Numbered from the stretch's first letter, positions 9,252-18,185 are shown. The stretch is DNA of 64,000 nt from CAYPHA01 sp964410215 (GCA_964410215.1 CAYPHA010000003.1:62001-126000), one strand, 5' to 3'. Notes: generated by a model not told the origin, from the sequence alone. Numbers and translations are program-made.

Positions 9252-9280
9252 AAAAAAAAGGCCTGATGTTTACATCCGGC
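9252..9280 (-). terminator. Hairpin with T-run reading leftward, upstream of dnaA
   Basis: On the - strand a stem of GCC/GGC plus GATG/CATC with one internal mismatch and a 4-base loop (9261-9280) is followed immediately by eight T (A-run at 9252-9259). This is the form of an intrinsic terminator for leftward transcription. No leftward gene ends here, so it either shields the origin and dnaA from transcription, ends a small unannotated RNA, or acts as an attenuator in a long dnaA leader. Confidence 0.5.
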
Positions 9281-9411
9281 AACCTTCATCGGAGTACAAA
9301 AGCGCAGCAATATAAAACGGGTCGTGCTACCAATGCAAACGAACTGAAAAAATGTACACCAAAAATGTTCCACGATTAACATTTCAAAGTCATTTTAAGC
9401 CGGACCTCACC

Positions 9412-9440
9412 TTGACATTATTAGAGAGGGGTGGTAATTT
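9412..9440 (+). promoter_or_regulatory. Sigma-70 type promoter of the ridA operon
   Basis: A perfect -35 TTGACA at 9412-9417 and a -10 TAATTT at 9435-9440 are separated by exactly 17 bases. The ribosome binding site AAAGGAG at 9454-9460 and the ridA ATG at 9466 follow. It probably drives the long run of + strand genes from ridA onward. Confidence 0.65.
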
Positions 9441-9465
9441 AAAACCTGATTTTAAAGGAGAAAGA

Positions 9466-9846
9466 ATGGAAAAAGATATCGTGTTCTCAAATCAGGCTCC
9501 TGACCCGATCGGACCTTACTCACAGGCCATAAAGGTTTCGAATATGATTTTTACGTCCGGACAGATTGCTTTGGATGCAGAAACGAATGCACTTGTCAGC
9601 GGCGGAATAGAAGAACAGACGGAAAAAGTCCTGGAAAATCTGAAAGCCGTACTCAATGCAGCCGGCAGTGACCTGGAGAAGGTAATCAAAACAACGATCT
9701 ATCTTAAAAATATGGGTGATTTTTCGACAGTAAACCAAATTTATGCAACCTATTTTAAAACATCAGTGCCGGCACGATCGACCGTCGAGGTGAGCCGTCT
9801 GCCGAAAGATGTACTGATCGAAATAGACTGTATTGCGATCGCCTGA
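9466..9846 (+). CDS. ridA: RidA/YjgF family reactive-intermediate deaminase
   Basis: Hydrolyses reactive enamine/imine intermediates released by PLP enzymes such as threonine dehydratase, forming a small cytosolic trimer. The 126-residue protein has the family landmarks APDPIGPYSQAI, FTSGQIALD, the central KTTIYLKNMGDF and the C-terminal PARSTVEVSRLPKD with the substrate-binding Arg, ending in VLIEIDCIAIA. The true start is ATG 9466, placed by a strong AAAGGAG 5 bases upstream; the frame is open further upstream only by chance. It is the first gene of a long + strand operon and has its own promoter. Confidence 0.95.
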   Translation: MEKDIVFSNQAPDPIGPYSQAIKVSNMIFTSGQIALDAETNALVSGGIEEQTEKVLENLKAVLNAAGSDLEKVIKTTIYLKNMGDFSTVNQIYATYFKTSVPARSTVEVSRLPKDVLIEIDCIAIA

Positions 9847-9859
9847 AAAGAGTAATGCA

Positions 9860-10612
9860 TTGAAACTTGCCAGTGGTTCGAGGTTTCTCTACGTTTACAT
9901 AATTGCAGCTATCACAGCCTTTCAGGTAAAGGCCGCTCTGTCGCAGGAAGTACAACCTGATACACTGCGTCCGCTCCCGATCCGGCCCGCGGTAATACGT
10001 TCCGCCGTTCTGCCGGGATGGGGGCAGATTTTCCAGGAACGGCTGGTCCCTGGGATGGCATACTATGTGTCATCAGCCATATTTTATTACCGGGCGTTTT
10101 ATAATTTTGACCGGTTTCGTAAAAATGACCGGTCCGTTTTTCGTAAAAGGGGATACCAAAACCTGGGTATCGCGTTGCTGTCGCATGTGGTGAGTGTATC
10201 CGATGCCGCTCTCGCCGGTGTCTTCCTGAAACCGGTGGGATGGCAGGGTTCTCTGTTGGGAGATAAACCTCTCAAATCACCCTGGGGAGCCACGCTGCGT
10301 TCTGCGATATTACCGGGTTGGGGACAAATTTATAACGAGACTTACGTAAAAGCGGCTCTGTATTTTGCGATCGATGGTTATCTGGTGTATAAAATAAGGG
10401 AGGCGGACCGAAATTATGCCTCCACCGGTATCGGGAAATTTAAGGACCGGCGATCCCGTTATAGCTGGTACTTCGGACTGGCTTATCTGATCACACTGAT
10501 GGATGCCCAGGTCGGCGCCTACCTTTACCGGTTTGACGATGCCATGAAGTTAGCCGTCAGTCCGTCACTGATTCATGAAAATCCGGGAATCCGTATATAT
10601 GTTGCATTTTAG
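9860..10612 (+). CDS. DUF5683-like membrane protein with duplicated LPGWGQ motif
   Basis: Function unknown. An N-terminal signal segment (VYIIAAITAFQVKAALSQ) is followed by two copies of the same unit: IRSAVLPGWGQIF at about residue 45 and LRSAILPGWGQIY about 100 residues later. Each is followed by a basic or aromatic stretch and a hydrophobic helix. This layout is seen in DUF5683-type envelope proteins. The TTG at 9860, preceded by an AAGAG, is the most plausible start; an upstream TTG at 9833 lies inside ridA. The end overlaps the next gene by 14 bases. A second LPGxG protein occurs at 30676-31458, so the window holds two members of this poorly described family. Confidence 0.65.
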   Translation: MKLASGSRFLYVYIIAAITAFQVKAALSQEVQPDTLRPLPIRPAVIRSAVLPGWGQIFQERLVPGMAYYVSSAIFYYRAFYNFDRFRKNDRSVFRKRGYQNLGIALLSHVVSVSDAALAGVFLKPVGWQGSLLGDKPLKSPWGATLRSAILPGWGQIYNETYVKAALYFAIDGYLVYKIREADRNYASTGIGKFKDRRSRYSWYFGLAYLITLMDAQVGAYLYRFDDAMKLAVSPSLIHENPGIRIYVAF

Positions 10613-11000
10613 AAACATTATATGTGTCCTTGTACTCCTTTCTCCCGTTTTGGCTGCAGAACCATTTTTGCATAAACCCGTCTTTTCAACAGAAATACTG
10701 ACCGGGAGGGAACAGCCGGCCCGGAAGCCGGTATTCAATGATCCATGGACAAGCCGCGATAAAGGTCTGCATTTCTCAGGGAGTCTTATTCTCACGACGG
10801 CAGTGGGTAGTACGTCTTTGCGCTTTGCCGGATTTGATGACAGGGAAGCGTTACGCACGGCTGTCGGGTTTACCCTCATAACGGGCATAACCAAGGAACT
10901 TTGGGATGCTTCGAAAGTTAACAACAGGTTCTCGTACAAGGATCTTTGTTTCGATATACTTGGTGCTATTGTCGGAGGAGTGTTACTGAACAGTGACTGA
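10599..11000 (+). CDS. Small exported or membrane protein, DUF2279/YfiM-like
   Basis: 133 residues beginning with a clear signal peptide (FRNIICVLVLLSPVLAAE). The rest carries the pattern DKGLHFSGSLILTTA, then GITKELWDASK and FSYKDLCFDILGAIVGG. This order of DK..HF, a KE.WD motif and a final D..GA..G helix resembles YfiM/DUF2279 proteins, whose role is unknown. ATG 10599 overlaps the end of the preceding gene; an ATG at 10575 would place extra residues before the signal peptide and is less likely. It overlaps the PHP gene by 8 bases, so the three genes are translationally linked. Confidence 0.6.
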   Translation: MLHFRNIICVLVLLSPVLAAEPFLHKPVFSTEILTGREQPARKPVFNDPWTSRDKGLHFSGSLILTTAVGSTSLRFAGFDDREALRTAVGFTLITGITKELWDASKVNNRFSYKDLCFDILGAIVGGVLLNSD

Positions 11001-12075
11001 TACATTAAAAAGGACGTATCAATATTCCGGGATTATTCATATCCATTCCACTTACAGCGACGGTTCTTTGTCCATTCCTGAAATAGCCGGGATTGCCAAT
11101 GAACTGGATTTGAATTTTCTTCTTTTTACAGATCATAATACACTGCAACCGAAATACGATGGACTGGAGGGATGGTACGATAAAATTCTGGTCGGTATCG
11201 GATGTGAGCTGAATGATGCGTCGGACCTGAATCATTACCTGGCCTTTGATATCGATGAGGAGGTCAGCAGTGAATTACCGCCGCAGGAATATATCGGTCG
11301 TGTAAAAAAGCAGGGCGGTTTCGGCATCATTGCCCATCCGGATGAAAAACGTACGGCTATGCCGGAATACCCACCCTATCCCTGGAAGGTCTGGGAAAGT
11401 GATGCGTTTGACGGTATCGAGATCTGGAACCAGATGTCTGAGTGGATGGAGGGCCTGACACCCAGGAATAAATACTGGCGGGCAATGCATCCGCGGAAGA
11501 GTATTCTCGGGCCAACGTCGGAAACGCTTGGAAAGTGGGATAAGATTAACATGACCCGTAACGTCGTAGGCATAGGCGGTGTCGACGCCCACGCCCATAT
11601 TTATAAGCTTTGGGGATTTATCAGGTACCGTATCTTTCGCTATAAAGTAATTTTCAAAACGATTCGTACCCACGTATTGCTTGAAGAACCGATTTCTCCG
11701 GAAAATGACTATCAATCCGCATTGCAGTCCATTTACAATGCGCTTAAAAAGGCGCGTTGTTTTATTTCCAACTACGACGTCGGTGATGCAACAGGTTTCA
11801 GGGCCTGGATCGATAACGCTCGTGAGAAAGCCGGGATGGGAGAAACCATTACCTACGAAGAAAACACCACACAATTGCATGTCCGGCTACCGAGAACGGC
11901 AACGGTCAGGCTCATACACAATGGCAGCACTATCGGAAAAGTGACAGATAATGAAATCGCTTTTCCGTTGGAGGAACCCGGAATATACCGGCTGGAAGTT
12001 TTCCGGGGAAAGCGACCGTGGATATATACAAATCATTTCAGAGTAATAAACAATAATGAAAAATCCGATAAATGA
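10993..12075 (+). CDS. PHP-domain metal-dependent phosphoesterase
   Basis: The N-terminal half is a PHP (polymerase and histidinol phosphatase) domain: IHIHSTYSDGSL supplies the HxH metal ligands, FTDHNTL the next DH pair, then GIGCELND, NHYLAFDI, GIIAHPDEKR and GGVDAHAH with the later His/Asp ligands. Such stand-alone proteins hydrolyse phosphoesters, for example nucleoside 3',5'-bisphosphates or oligonucleotides, but specificity here is open. The last 90 residues form a separate beta-rich tail (LHVRLPRTATVRLIHNGS) found in some PHP proteins that may bind carbohydrate or lipid. GTG 10993 with GGAGGAG upstream is the start. The product is 360 residues. Confidence 0.8.
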   Translation: MTDTLKRTYQYSGIIHIHSTYSDGSLSIPEIAGIANELDLNFLLFTDHNTLQPKYDGLEGWYDKILVGIGCELNDASDLNHYLAFDIDEEVSSELPPQEYIGRVKKQGGFGIIAHPDEKRTAMPEYPPYPWKVWESDAFDGIEIWNQMSEWMEGLTPRNKYWRAMHPRKSILGPTSETLGKWDKINMTRNVVGIGGVDAHAHIYKLWGFIRYRIFRYKVIFKTIRTHVLLEEPISPENDYQSALQSIYNALKKARCFISNYDVGDATGFRAWIDNAREKAGMGETITYEENTTQLHVRLPRTATVRLIHNGSTIGKVTDNEIAFPLEEPGIYRLEVFRGKRPWIYTNHFRVINNNEKSDK

Positions 12076-12089
12076 GGTAAACGTTCAGT

Positions 12090-13487
12090 ATGGATGAGAT
12101 GTTAGACAGACCAAAAGAATTTTGCGGAATCATGGGCGTTTACGGCGATCCTGACGCTGCCTTTTCCGCCTACCTTGGTTTGCATGCCCTGCAACACCGC
12201 GGACAGGAGAGTGCCGGTATCGCCGTCAGTGACGGTAACATTATTAAGAAACGGCTTGGGATGGGCCTGGTTTCGGATGTTTTCAACGAGAAGAACCTGA
12301 AAGAGCTTCAGGGTCATATAGCAATCGGACATAACCGATACTCCACCACGGGGGGATCGGCTGTATTAAATATCCAGCCGATTGTTATTTATCATAAACA
12401 TGGTTTTCTCGGTGTCGGGCACAATGGAAATCTGGTAAATTCAAAAATTCTGAGAAAGCAGCTCGAGGACCAGGGCTCTATCTTTCAAACAACGACGGAC
12501 AGCGAAGTTATTCTACACCTGGTCGCCAAATCCAAAGAGGAAGCGTTGATAGATAAGATTCAGGATGCCGTAAAGCGGATCAGGGGCGCATTCAGCCTGG
12601 TTTTCCTTACCGAAGATAAGCTGATCGTTGTACGGGATCCGAACGGGATCCGGCCGCTTGCACTGGGGAAAATGAATGGTGAAACCGTCCTGGTCGCCTC
12701 GGAAACAACTGCTTTTGATCTCCTGGGAGCCGAATATATTCGTGATGTGGATTGTGGTGAAATGCTCGTGATCGATGAAAACGGTATCAAAAGTTATTCT
12801 CCTTTTGAAAAGCGGGATCCGACGCACTGTATTTTTGAATTTGTGTATTTCTCCCGACCAGACAGCCAGATATTTGGTGAATATGTTGATAAAACACGCC
12901 GTAAACTCGGCAAAAACCTGGCCCTGGAAGAAACAGAGGAAGCCGATATCGTGATCTCGGTTCCTGACAGCAGCAATACAGCCGCTCTGGGGTATTCGGC
13001 ACGGAGTGATGCGAAATTCGAGATCGGCCTGATCAGGAACCATTATGTCGGACGTACCTTTATTCACCCTTCCCAGCAGAAAAGAGATGCAACGGTGCGA
13101 CTGAAATTCAATACGGTCGGCGGTGTGTTGAAGGACCGGCGTGTCGTTATCGTGGACGATTCCATTGTCCGGGGTACGACTATACGCAAGCTGGTAAGTG
13201 CCGTTCGTGCTGCAGGTGCCAAAGAGGTGCATATACGCATAAGCTCGCCGCCGATTAAAAATCCCTGTTATTACGGAATGGATTTCCCGACCCGGGAAGA
13301 GTTGATTGCCAATGATCGCAGTGTGGACGAAATCAAAGAATATCTCGGTGTGGACTCACTCCGGTATCTTTCCCTGGAAGGTATGGTCGATGCCATGCCA
13401 AAAGACCGCGGTCAGAACTATTGCACAGCCTGTTTCAGCGGGCACTATCCGGTAAAAATTGACGACCTGGAAGGTAAAGATACGTAA
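12090..13487 (+). CDS. purF: Amidophosphoribosyltransferase
   Basis: First committed step of purine synthesis: PRPP plus glutamine to phosphoribosylamine. The protein begins with an 11-residue propeptide ahead of the N-terminal nucleophile Cys12 (CGIMGVYG), followed by HRGQESAGI, IGHNRYSTTG and the glutaminase residues GHNGNLVN. The phosphoribosyltransferase domain has the PRPP loop VVIVDDSIVRGTT. Cysteines in HCIFEFVYFSRPDS, PIKNPCYYGM and YCTACF match the [4Fe-4S]-containing Bacillus-type enzyme rather than the iron-free E. coli type, so it should need propeptide cleavage and be oxygen-sensitive. The length of 465 residues is typical. It sits within the + strand operon and abuts the prenyltransferase gene. 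Confidence 0.96.
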   Translation: MDEMLDRPKEFCGIMGVYGDPDAAFSAYLGLHALQHRGQESAGIAVSDGNIIKKRLGMGLVSDVFNEKNLKELQGHIAIGHNRYSTTGGSAVLNIQPIVIYHKHGFLGVGHNGNLVNSKILRKQLEDQGSIFQTTTDSEVILHLVAKSKEEALIDKIQDAVKRIRGAFSLVFLTEDKLIVVRDPNGIRPLALGKMNGETVLVASETTAFDLLGAEYIRDVDCGEMLVIDENGIKSYSPFEKRDPTHCIFEFVYFSRPDSQIFGEYVDKTRRKLGKNLALEETEEADIVISVPDSSNTAALGYSARSDAKFEIGLIRNHYVGRTFIHPSQQKRDATVRLKFNTVGGVLKDRRVVIVDDSIVRGTTIRKLVSAVRAAGAKEVHIRISSPPIKNPCYYGMDFPTREELIANDRSVDEIKEYLGVDSLRYLSLEGMVDAMPKDRGQNYCTACFSGHYPVKIDDLEGKDT

Positions 13488-14431
13488 TGCTTCGTATCAG
13501 CAATCTGGATTATATCTTCGTCCTGCGTCCCATGCTCTTCTTCCCGGGCTGGTCCACGATGCTTGCCGGTGCATTGATTCCCTACAATAAGCAGATACTT
13601 TTCAGCCGTGACAGCCTGGCGTTGCAGACCAATCCGGAACTGGGCATATTGCTGATATCTTTTGGCGCAGCTATGGGCGCCAGTTTTCTGTTGAATCAGA
13701 TCAGGGATATAGAAGGGGATTTGAAAAACGAAAAACTCTTTATCATAAGTAAAGGGTATATCTCAAAACGGTCTGCGTTGATCGAGGTTGGATTATTATG
13801 CCTGCTTTCGCTTATTCCGGCACTGTGGGCCGGTAAAGGACTTTTCTTCATAGTGGCCGGATTTATCCTTTTGACGGGATACCTGTATAATTTTGCCCCG
13901 TTTAATCTTAAAGATCATACCTGGGGAAGCCTGTTGTCCAATGCCGCCATGGGATGTTTTGCTTTTGCGCTGGGCTGGTTCTGGAAACAGTCCTTTGATC
14001 CCGTTTTTTTTGCCGATCTCATGCCATATCTGATGCTGAACACGGCCTTGTACCTGTATACGACATTACCGGATATGGAGGGAGACCGGCAGAGTCATAA
14101 GGTGACACCGGCTGTTCGACTGGGATTGGACAGAATATTGTTTATCTCTTTTATACTATTCAGTGCCGGTTTTCTGATCGCTATCATACTGCATGATTAC
14201 CTGGCACTGTTCATCTACAGCCTGTCATCACCCTTCTTCATTGCCACGATGATAAAACGGACGTTAGCCGTAGCGATCCGGGCAACGAAGTTTACCATAT
14301 TCTTTTTTTCATTGGCTGTCAGCCTGAAAGTTCCTGCCTATTTTATATTAATGGTTACTGGTTTTTTTCTGACCCGCTGGTATTTTAAAGCACGGTTTGA
14401 TTTTGATTATCCCAATTTCAGAGGAAAATAA
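13487..14431 (+). CDS. UbiA-family membrane prenyltransferase
   Basis: An integral membrane protein with about eight hydrophobic segments. The two Asp-rich Mg/diphosphate-binding motifs of the UbiA superfamily are present: NQIRDIEGD (NxxxDxxxD, about residue 72) and LPDMEGDRQSHK (DxxGD, about residue 195). Family members attach polyprenyl chains to aromatic or other acceptors in quinone, heme or lipid biosynthesis. No quinone gene is adjacent, so the acceptor remains open. The N-terminal region is atypical of UbiA or MenA proper, so I give no symbol. The start ATG shares one base with the purF stop (TAATG). Confidence 0.8.
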   Translation: MLRISNLDYIFVLRPMLFFPGWSTMLAGALIPYNKQILFSRDSLALQTNPELGILLISFGAAMGASFLLNQIRDIEGDLKNEKLFIISKGYISKRSALIEVGLLCLLSLIPALWAGKGLFFIVAGFILLTGYLYNFAPFNLKDHTWGSLLSNAAMGCFAFALGWFWKQSFDPVFFADLMPYLMLNTALYLYTTLPDMEGDRQSHKVTPAVRLGLDRILFISFILFSAGFLIAIILHDYLALFIYSLSSPFFIATMIKRTLAVAIRATKFTIFFFSLAVSLKVPAYFILMVTGFFLTRWYFKARFDFDYPNFRGK

Positions 14432-14433
14432 TT

Positions 14434-15342
14434 ATGGCTTTTGGTTCACTATTTAACGGATTGACTAAAACACGACAGGGTGTCTTTTCAAAAATAAACA
14501 GGCTTATCACGGCCAAACGTAACATTGATGAAGAACTGCTCGAAGAGTTGGAGGAGTTATTGATCAGTGCCGATGTCGGTGTCGATACGACCCTTTTTCT
14601 CCTCGATGAAATCAGAGATCATGTCAAAAAGGAACGGTATGAGACGTCTGAAGAACTGGACGGACTCATTCGACAGGTTCTGGCTTCTCTGCTCGATTTT
14701 GACAGAACGGAAGCAATAGGGGCAAAACCATTTGTAACGCTGGTTGTCGGCGTAAACGGTACCGGAAAAACGACATCCATTGCAAAACTGGCACATTATT
14801 ATAAGGACAGGTCTGAAACGGTGTTGCTTGCGGCGGCGGATACCTTTCGTGCGGCAGCCATTGAACAGCTTGCCCTGTGGGCGGATCGTGTCGGCTGTGA
14901 CCTGATACGCCACCAGCACAATGCGGATCCTGCTGCCGTCGCCTATGATGCCATCGATGCCGCACTGGCCCGGAATGTGGACCGTCTGATCATCGACACG
15001 GCCGGACGGTTACACACAAAAGTAAACCTGATGACGGAATTATCGAAAATAAAAAGCGTTATCGAAAAAAAATACCCCGGTTCGCCGCATGAAGTGATTC
15101 TGGTACTGGATGCCGGTAACGGTCAGAATGCCCTGAATCAGGCAAAAGAATTTGTAAAAGCGGTAGGGGTTTCCTCCATTTTCCTGACTAAGCTCGATGG
15201 TACGGCAAGAGGTGGCGTTGTGCTGGGCGTAAAACGTACACTGGGAATACCTGTGAAATACATCGGGTTAGGAGAAAAAATAACGGACATGGAACGATTC
15301 AACCCGGAAGCATTCATTAACGCTTTATTCGGAGAAAAATGA
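14434..15342 (+). CDS. ftsY: Signal recognition particle receptor FtsY
   Basis: GTPase that docks SRP-ribosome complexes at the membrane for insertion of inner-membrane proteins. The NG core is complete: N-domain helices (residues 1-90), P-loop GVNGTGKTT, the I-box region AADTFRAAAIEQL, G3 DTAGR, G4 TKLDGTARGG, and the closing GLGEKITDMERF. At 302 residues it lacks the long acidic A domain of E. coli FtsY, as in many other bacteria. It overlaps rimO by ATGA at 15339-15342. Confidence 0.96.
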   Translation: MAFGSLFNGLTKTRQGVFSKINRLITAKRNIDEELLEELEELLISADVGVDTTLFLLDEIRDHVKKERYETSEELDGLIRQVLASLLDFDRTEAIGAKPFVTLVVGVNGTGKTTSIAKLAHYYKDRSETVLLAAADTFRAAAIEQLALWADRVGCDLIRHQHNADPAAVAYDAIDAALARNVDRLIIDTAGRLHTKVNLMTELSKIKSVIEKKYPGSPHEVILVLDAGNGQNALNQAKEFVKAVGVSSIFLTKLDGTARGGVVLGVKRTLGIPVKYIGLGEKITDMERFNPEAFINALFGEK

Positions 15343-16640
15343 AAAAAGTTCATATAACCACCCTGGGATGCTCAAAAAACACGGTGGATTCGGAAGTGCT
15401 GATGGGACGCCTGGAGAAAAACGGAAATGCACTGACGGATAATCCCGGGGATGCCGATATCATAATCCTCAACACCTGTGGTTTCATAGAGGATGCCAAA
15501 AAGGAATCGATTCAGGCGATTCTCGAAGCCGTGGAACTGAAAAAACAGGATGCTTCCAAGCAGGTCCTGGTTGCCGGCTGCCTTTCGCAACGCTATCCCG
15601 TTGAAATTACACAGGAGATTCCGGAAGTGGACGCCGTGTTCGGAACGGAAGCGTATGATGATATTCTGAATCATATCGGTAAGTCCCACGCGGCCGCGCA
15701 GAATCTGCAGCGCATCCGCCGCCTTACGACACCGTCCCATTTTGCCTATATGAAAATCGCGGAAGGGTGTGACCACAGTTGTTCTTTCTGCGCTATTCCT
15801 GGCATCCGGGGGCAATACCGCAGCCGAAAACAGGATGATCTGATCGAAGAGGCCGGATACCTTGCCGGTAAGGGAATAAAAGAACTGATCCTGGTTTCTC
15901 AGGATACTTCCTATTATGGAATCGATCTCAATAAAAAACAGGGCATAATCGAATTGCTGGAAAAATTGTCGCTCGTGGAAGGAATCAGATGGATCCGGGT
16001 GCTCTATTGGTATCCTTTGAATTTTCCGATGGCGTTTATCAATCTCATTAAATCGAATGAAAAAATAATTCCCTATCTCGATTTACCGATGCAACATATT
16101 TCGGCATCCTTGCTGAAAAAAATGCGCCGGGCGGGAACCGGTTCTAAACTTGTAAAAATATTTGAAACAGCCCGTATGATAGTCCCGGATATGGCCCTGC
16201 GCACAACAGTAATCCTCGGACATCCCGGCGAAACGGACCGGGATTTCGATGACCTTGTTTTATTTATCAAAGAAATGCGTTTTGATCGACTCGGTACTTT
16301 TGTATATTCAGACGAAGACCACACACCTGCATTCGGTTATGAAAAAAAAGTTGACCGAACCCTGGCACAGGAGCGCCGGCACCGGATTATGGAGCTGCAG
16401 AAAGAAATTTCGTGGTCAAAAAATCAGGATTATATCGGTAAGTCGTTCACTGTTCTCGTCGATGAATACGATGCAAACGCGCGTGTTTTTACCGGAAGAA
16501 CGTTTCGTGATGCACCGGAGATCGATAATGAGGTTATCATTACCTCTGAGCAGGGCAGTGAATGCAAGCCGGGTGATTTTATTACCGTACAAATCGAAGA
16601 TGCTTCGGAATATGAACTTTATGCCCGTGTACCTGTATAA
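15339..16640 (+). CDS. rimO: Ribosomal protein S12 methylthiotransferase RimO
   Basis: Radical-SAM enzyme that adds a methylthio group to the conserved Asp of ribosomal protein S12. The N-terminal UPF0004 domain has its three cluster cysteines (TLGCSKN, NTCGF, AGCLSQRY). The radical-SAM motif CDHSCSFC (CxxxCxxC) follows at about residue 147, and a C-terminal TRAM domain starts about residue 370 (GKSFTVLVDEY). PGIRGQYRSR after the SAM motif is typical of RimO as opposed to MiaB. The start overlaps the ftsY stop, and a 38-base spacer leads to the next gene. Confidence 0.95.
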   Translation: MKKVHITTLGCSKNTVDSEVLMGRLEKNGNALTDNPGDADIIILNTCGFIEDAKKESIQAILEAVELKKQDASKQVLVAGCLSQRYPVEITQEIPEVDAVFGTEAYDDILNHIGKSHAAAQNLQRIRRLTTPSHFAYMKIAEGCDHSCSFCAIPGIRGQYRSRKQDDLIEEAGYLAGKGIKELILVSQDTSYYGIDLNKKQGIIELLEKLSLVEGIRWIRVLYWYPLNFPMAFINLIKSNEKIIPYLDLPMQHISASLLKKMRRAGTGSKLVKIFETARMIVPDMALRTTVILGHPGETDRDFDDLVLFIKEMRFDRLGTFVYSDEDHTPAFGYEKKVDRTLAQERRHRIMELQKEISWSKNQDYIGKSFTVLVDEYDANARVFTGRTFRDAPEIDNEVIITSEQGSECKPGDFITVQIEDASEYELYARVPV

Positions 16641-16678
16641 AAAGATGAAACGGCGTATTTAAAATGACGAGGTTTTGT

Positions 16679-17956
16679 ATGTTACGACATATCGTCTTTG
16701 TATTACTGGCTCTCGCTTTTTTTAGCGGGCCGGCCTTTGCACAATATTTTGAGCGCTCGGGTTACAGCGGAATTGGTATACCATTTTTTGAATCGGATAT
16801 TTACAGGAGTTTTGACGAGGACCTTCAAAAAGTACGCGTCAGTGTAACAGCCATGCTGCTGAATGATGATATTACGTTCGTGAAAAGTGATACCGGTGGC
16901 TATGATGCCGAGTTTGAATGGATAATCGCGGTTTATAATGAAAAGGAACGCGTTGTTTTTTCAAGAACGGTCAATAAAAAAGTAAATGTCCATGATTATG
17001 ATCAGACGAATTCCAGAACGGAAAAAATTTCATTAAAAGAAGATTTCTCGCTTGAACCGGGTGAATATTCTGTCCTGTTGCGCACGCTTGACCTCATTTC
17101 AAATAAAACAGCCCAGCGTAAAATTAAAATGAAATTGCCGGAATATGCAGATAAAAAACTGAGTATCGGTGGTATCATGTTCTTGCATGATTTTGTTCAG
17201 GATTCGATCGGGAATATGATGGACTTTGAGCCGACATTCAGTAATAATTTTTCACTGAGAAAGGGCGAATTTTTTATCTATTTTGATCTCTATTCCGAAG
17301 ATGTCAATGTTCCTGCGAGAATCCGTTATATTCTGGAGACGGATAAAGAAACGGAGATCGATACGGTTGTCCATACCGTAATCACGGAAAAAGTGTCGCC
17401 GCATGTCATTAAATTCGAGAAAAACCGCTTCCAGAAAAATCGCTATGAACTGAAAATTGAAGTCGAAAGCAGCGGGGCCGTGGTGAAAGATGGTACGAAT
17501 TTTTCATTTTTCTGGTCCCAGGTTCCGACAACGACCGAAGATATCGATGAAGCGTTACGCCAGATGACTTATATCCTCAACTCTGATTCACTGGATAAGT
17601 ACGAAGATGCATCTTTGGAAGAGAAACAGCGTTTCTTTAAGAGTTTCTGGGCAAAGCGTGATCCGAATCCGGCTACACGTAAAAATGAGCTGATGGATGA
17701 ATATTTCAAACGTGTCAATTATGCCAACCGCCAGTTTTCGACATTCAATATGAAAGGCTGGTTGTCTGACCGCGGACGGTTACTGATTAAATTCGGCACA
17801 CCGGATGATATCGAGCGCCATCCCTTTGAAATCGATACGGTGCCCTACGAAATTTGGCGGTATTATTCGTTGAGGAAAGAATTCCTGTTTCAGGATTATT
17901 CCGGGTTTGGTGATTACAGGTTGCATCCCGCTTATTTAAACGTGGAATATGAATAG
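16679..17956 (+). CDS. Secreted GWxTD-domain protein
   Basis: A signal peptide (LRHIVFVLLALAFFSGPAFA) is followed by beta-rich sequence to about residue 300. The C-terminal domain has the diagnostic GWLSDRGRLLIKFGTPDDI (GWxTD-like, Ser replacing Thr), preceded by an EEKQRFFKSFWAKRDPNP helix. GWxTD proteins are of unknown function and common in FCB-group and related phyla; they are predicted to be envelope-located. The ATG at 16679 with GAGG upstream is preferred over ATG 16664, which lacks a ribosome binding site and adds five residues before the signal peptide. It is the last gene of the + strand operon and is followed by a hairpin at 17970. Confidence 0.82.
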   Translation: MLRHIVFVLLALAFFSGPAFAQYFERSGYSGIGIPFFESDIYRSFDEDLQKVRVSVTAMLLNDDITFVKSDTGGYDAEFEWIIAVYNEKERVVFSRTVNKKVNVHDYDQTNSRTEKISLKEDFSLEPGEYSVLLRTLDLISNKTAQRKIKMKLPEYADKKLSIGGIMFLHDFVQDSIGNMMDFEPTFSNNFSLRKGEFFIYFDLYSEDVNVPARIRYILETDKETEIDTVVHTVITEKVSPHVIKFEKNRFQKNRYELKIEVESSGAVVKDGTNFSFFWSQVPTTTEDIDEALRQMTYILNSDSLDKYEDASLEEKQRFFKSFWAKRDPNPATRKNELMDEYFKRVNYANRQFSTFNMKGWLSDRGRLLIKFGTPDDIERHPFEIDTVPYEIWRYYSLRKEFLFQDYSGFGDYRLHPAYLNVEYE

Positions 17957-17969
17957 GGTATAAATAAAA

Positions 17970-17992
17970 AAAGCCGGGTTTTTTCCGGCTTT
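17970..17992. terminator. Bidirectional hairpin between the GWxTD gene and rpmB
   Basis: A perfect 8-bp stem, AAAGCCGG with CCGGCTTT, with a 7-base loop. The A-run to its left (17965-17972) becomes a T-run for the leftward rpmB transcript, and the right arm overlaps the rpmB stop codon. It lies 14 bases after the stop of the convergent + strand gene and probably ends both transcripts. Confidence 0.75.
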
Positions 17993-18185
17993 AGAAACTT
18001 GGTTTGGTTACTTTACCCGCCTGTATACAGCTGGTGCAAACCCGCATGCGCTGGACTCCTTTATCGGTCTGGACACGGATTTTTTGAAGATTCGGCATGA
18101 ATCGACGTTTTGTCTTATTATGCGCGTGACTCACGTTATTTCCAACCATCGGGCGTTTTCCACATACTTCACATACCATTGCCAT
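17991..18185 (-). CDS. rpmB: 50S ribosomal protein L28
   Basis: A small basic ribosomal protein with the family patterns CEVCGKRPMVGNNVSHA, the KTKRRFMPNLQ core and VCTSCIQAGKV. Two CxxC pairs mark it as the zinc-binding form. The start at ATG 18185 (MAMVCEVCG) has an AGGAG 8 bases upstream; the frame continues upstream but without a better start. It is 64 residues long and monocistronic, with its terminator overlapping the stop codon. Confidence 0.95.
   Translation of the reverse strand: MAMVCEVCGKRPMVGNNVSHAHNKTKRRFMPNLQKIRVQTDKGVQRMRVCTSCIQAGKVTKPSF

Noticed and set aside
9155..9382. A 75-codon open frame on the - strand in the origin region
   Set aside because: It crosses the hairpin and DnaA boxes, is Cys/Phe-rich without family features, and lacks a ribosome binding site.
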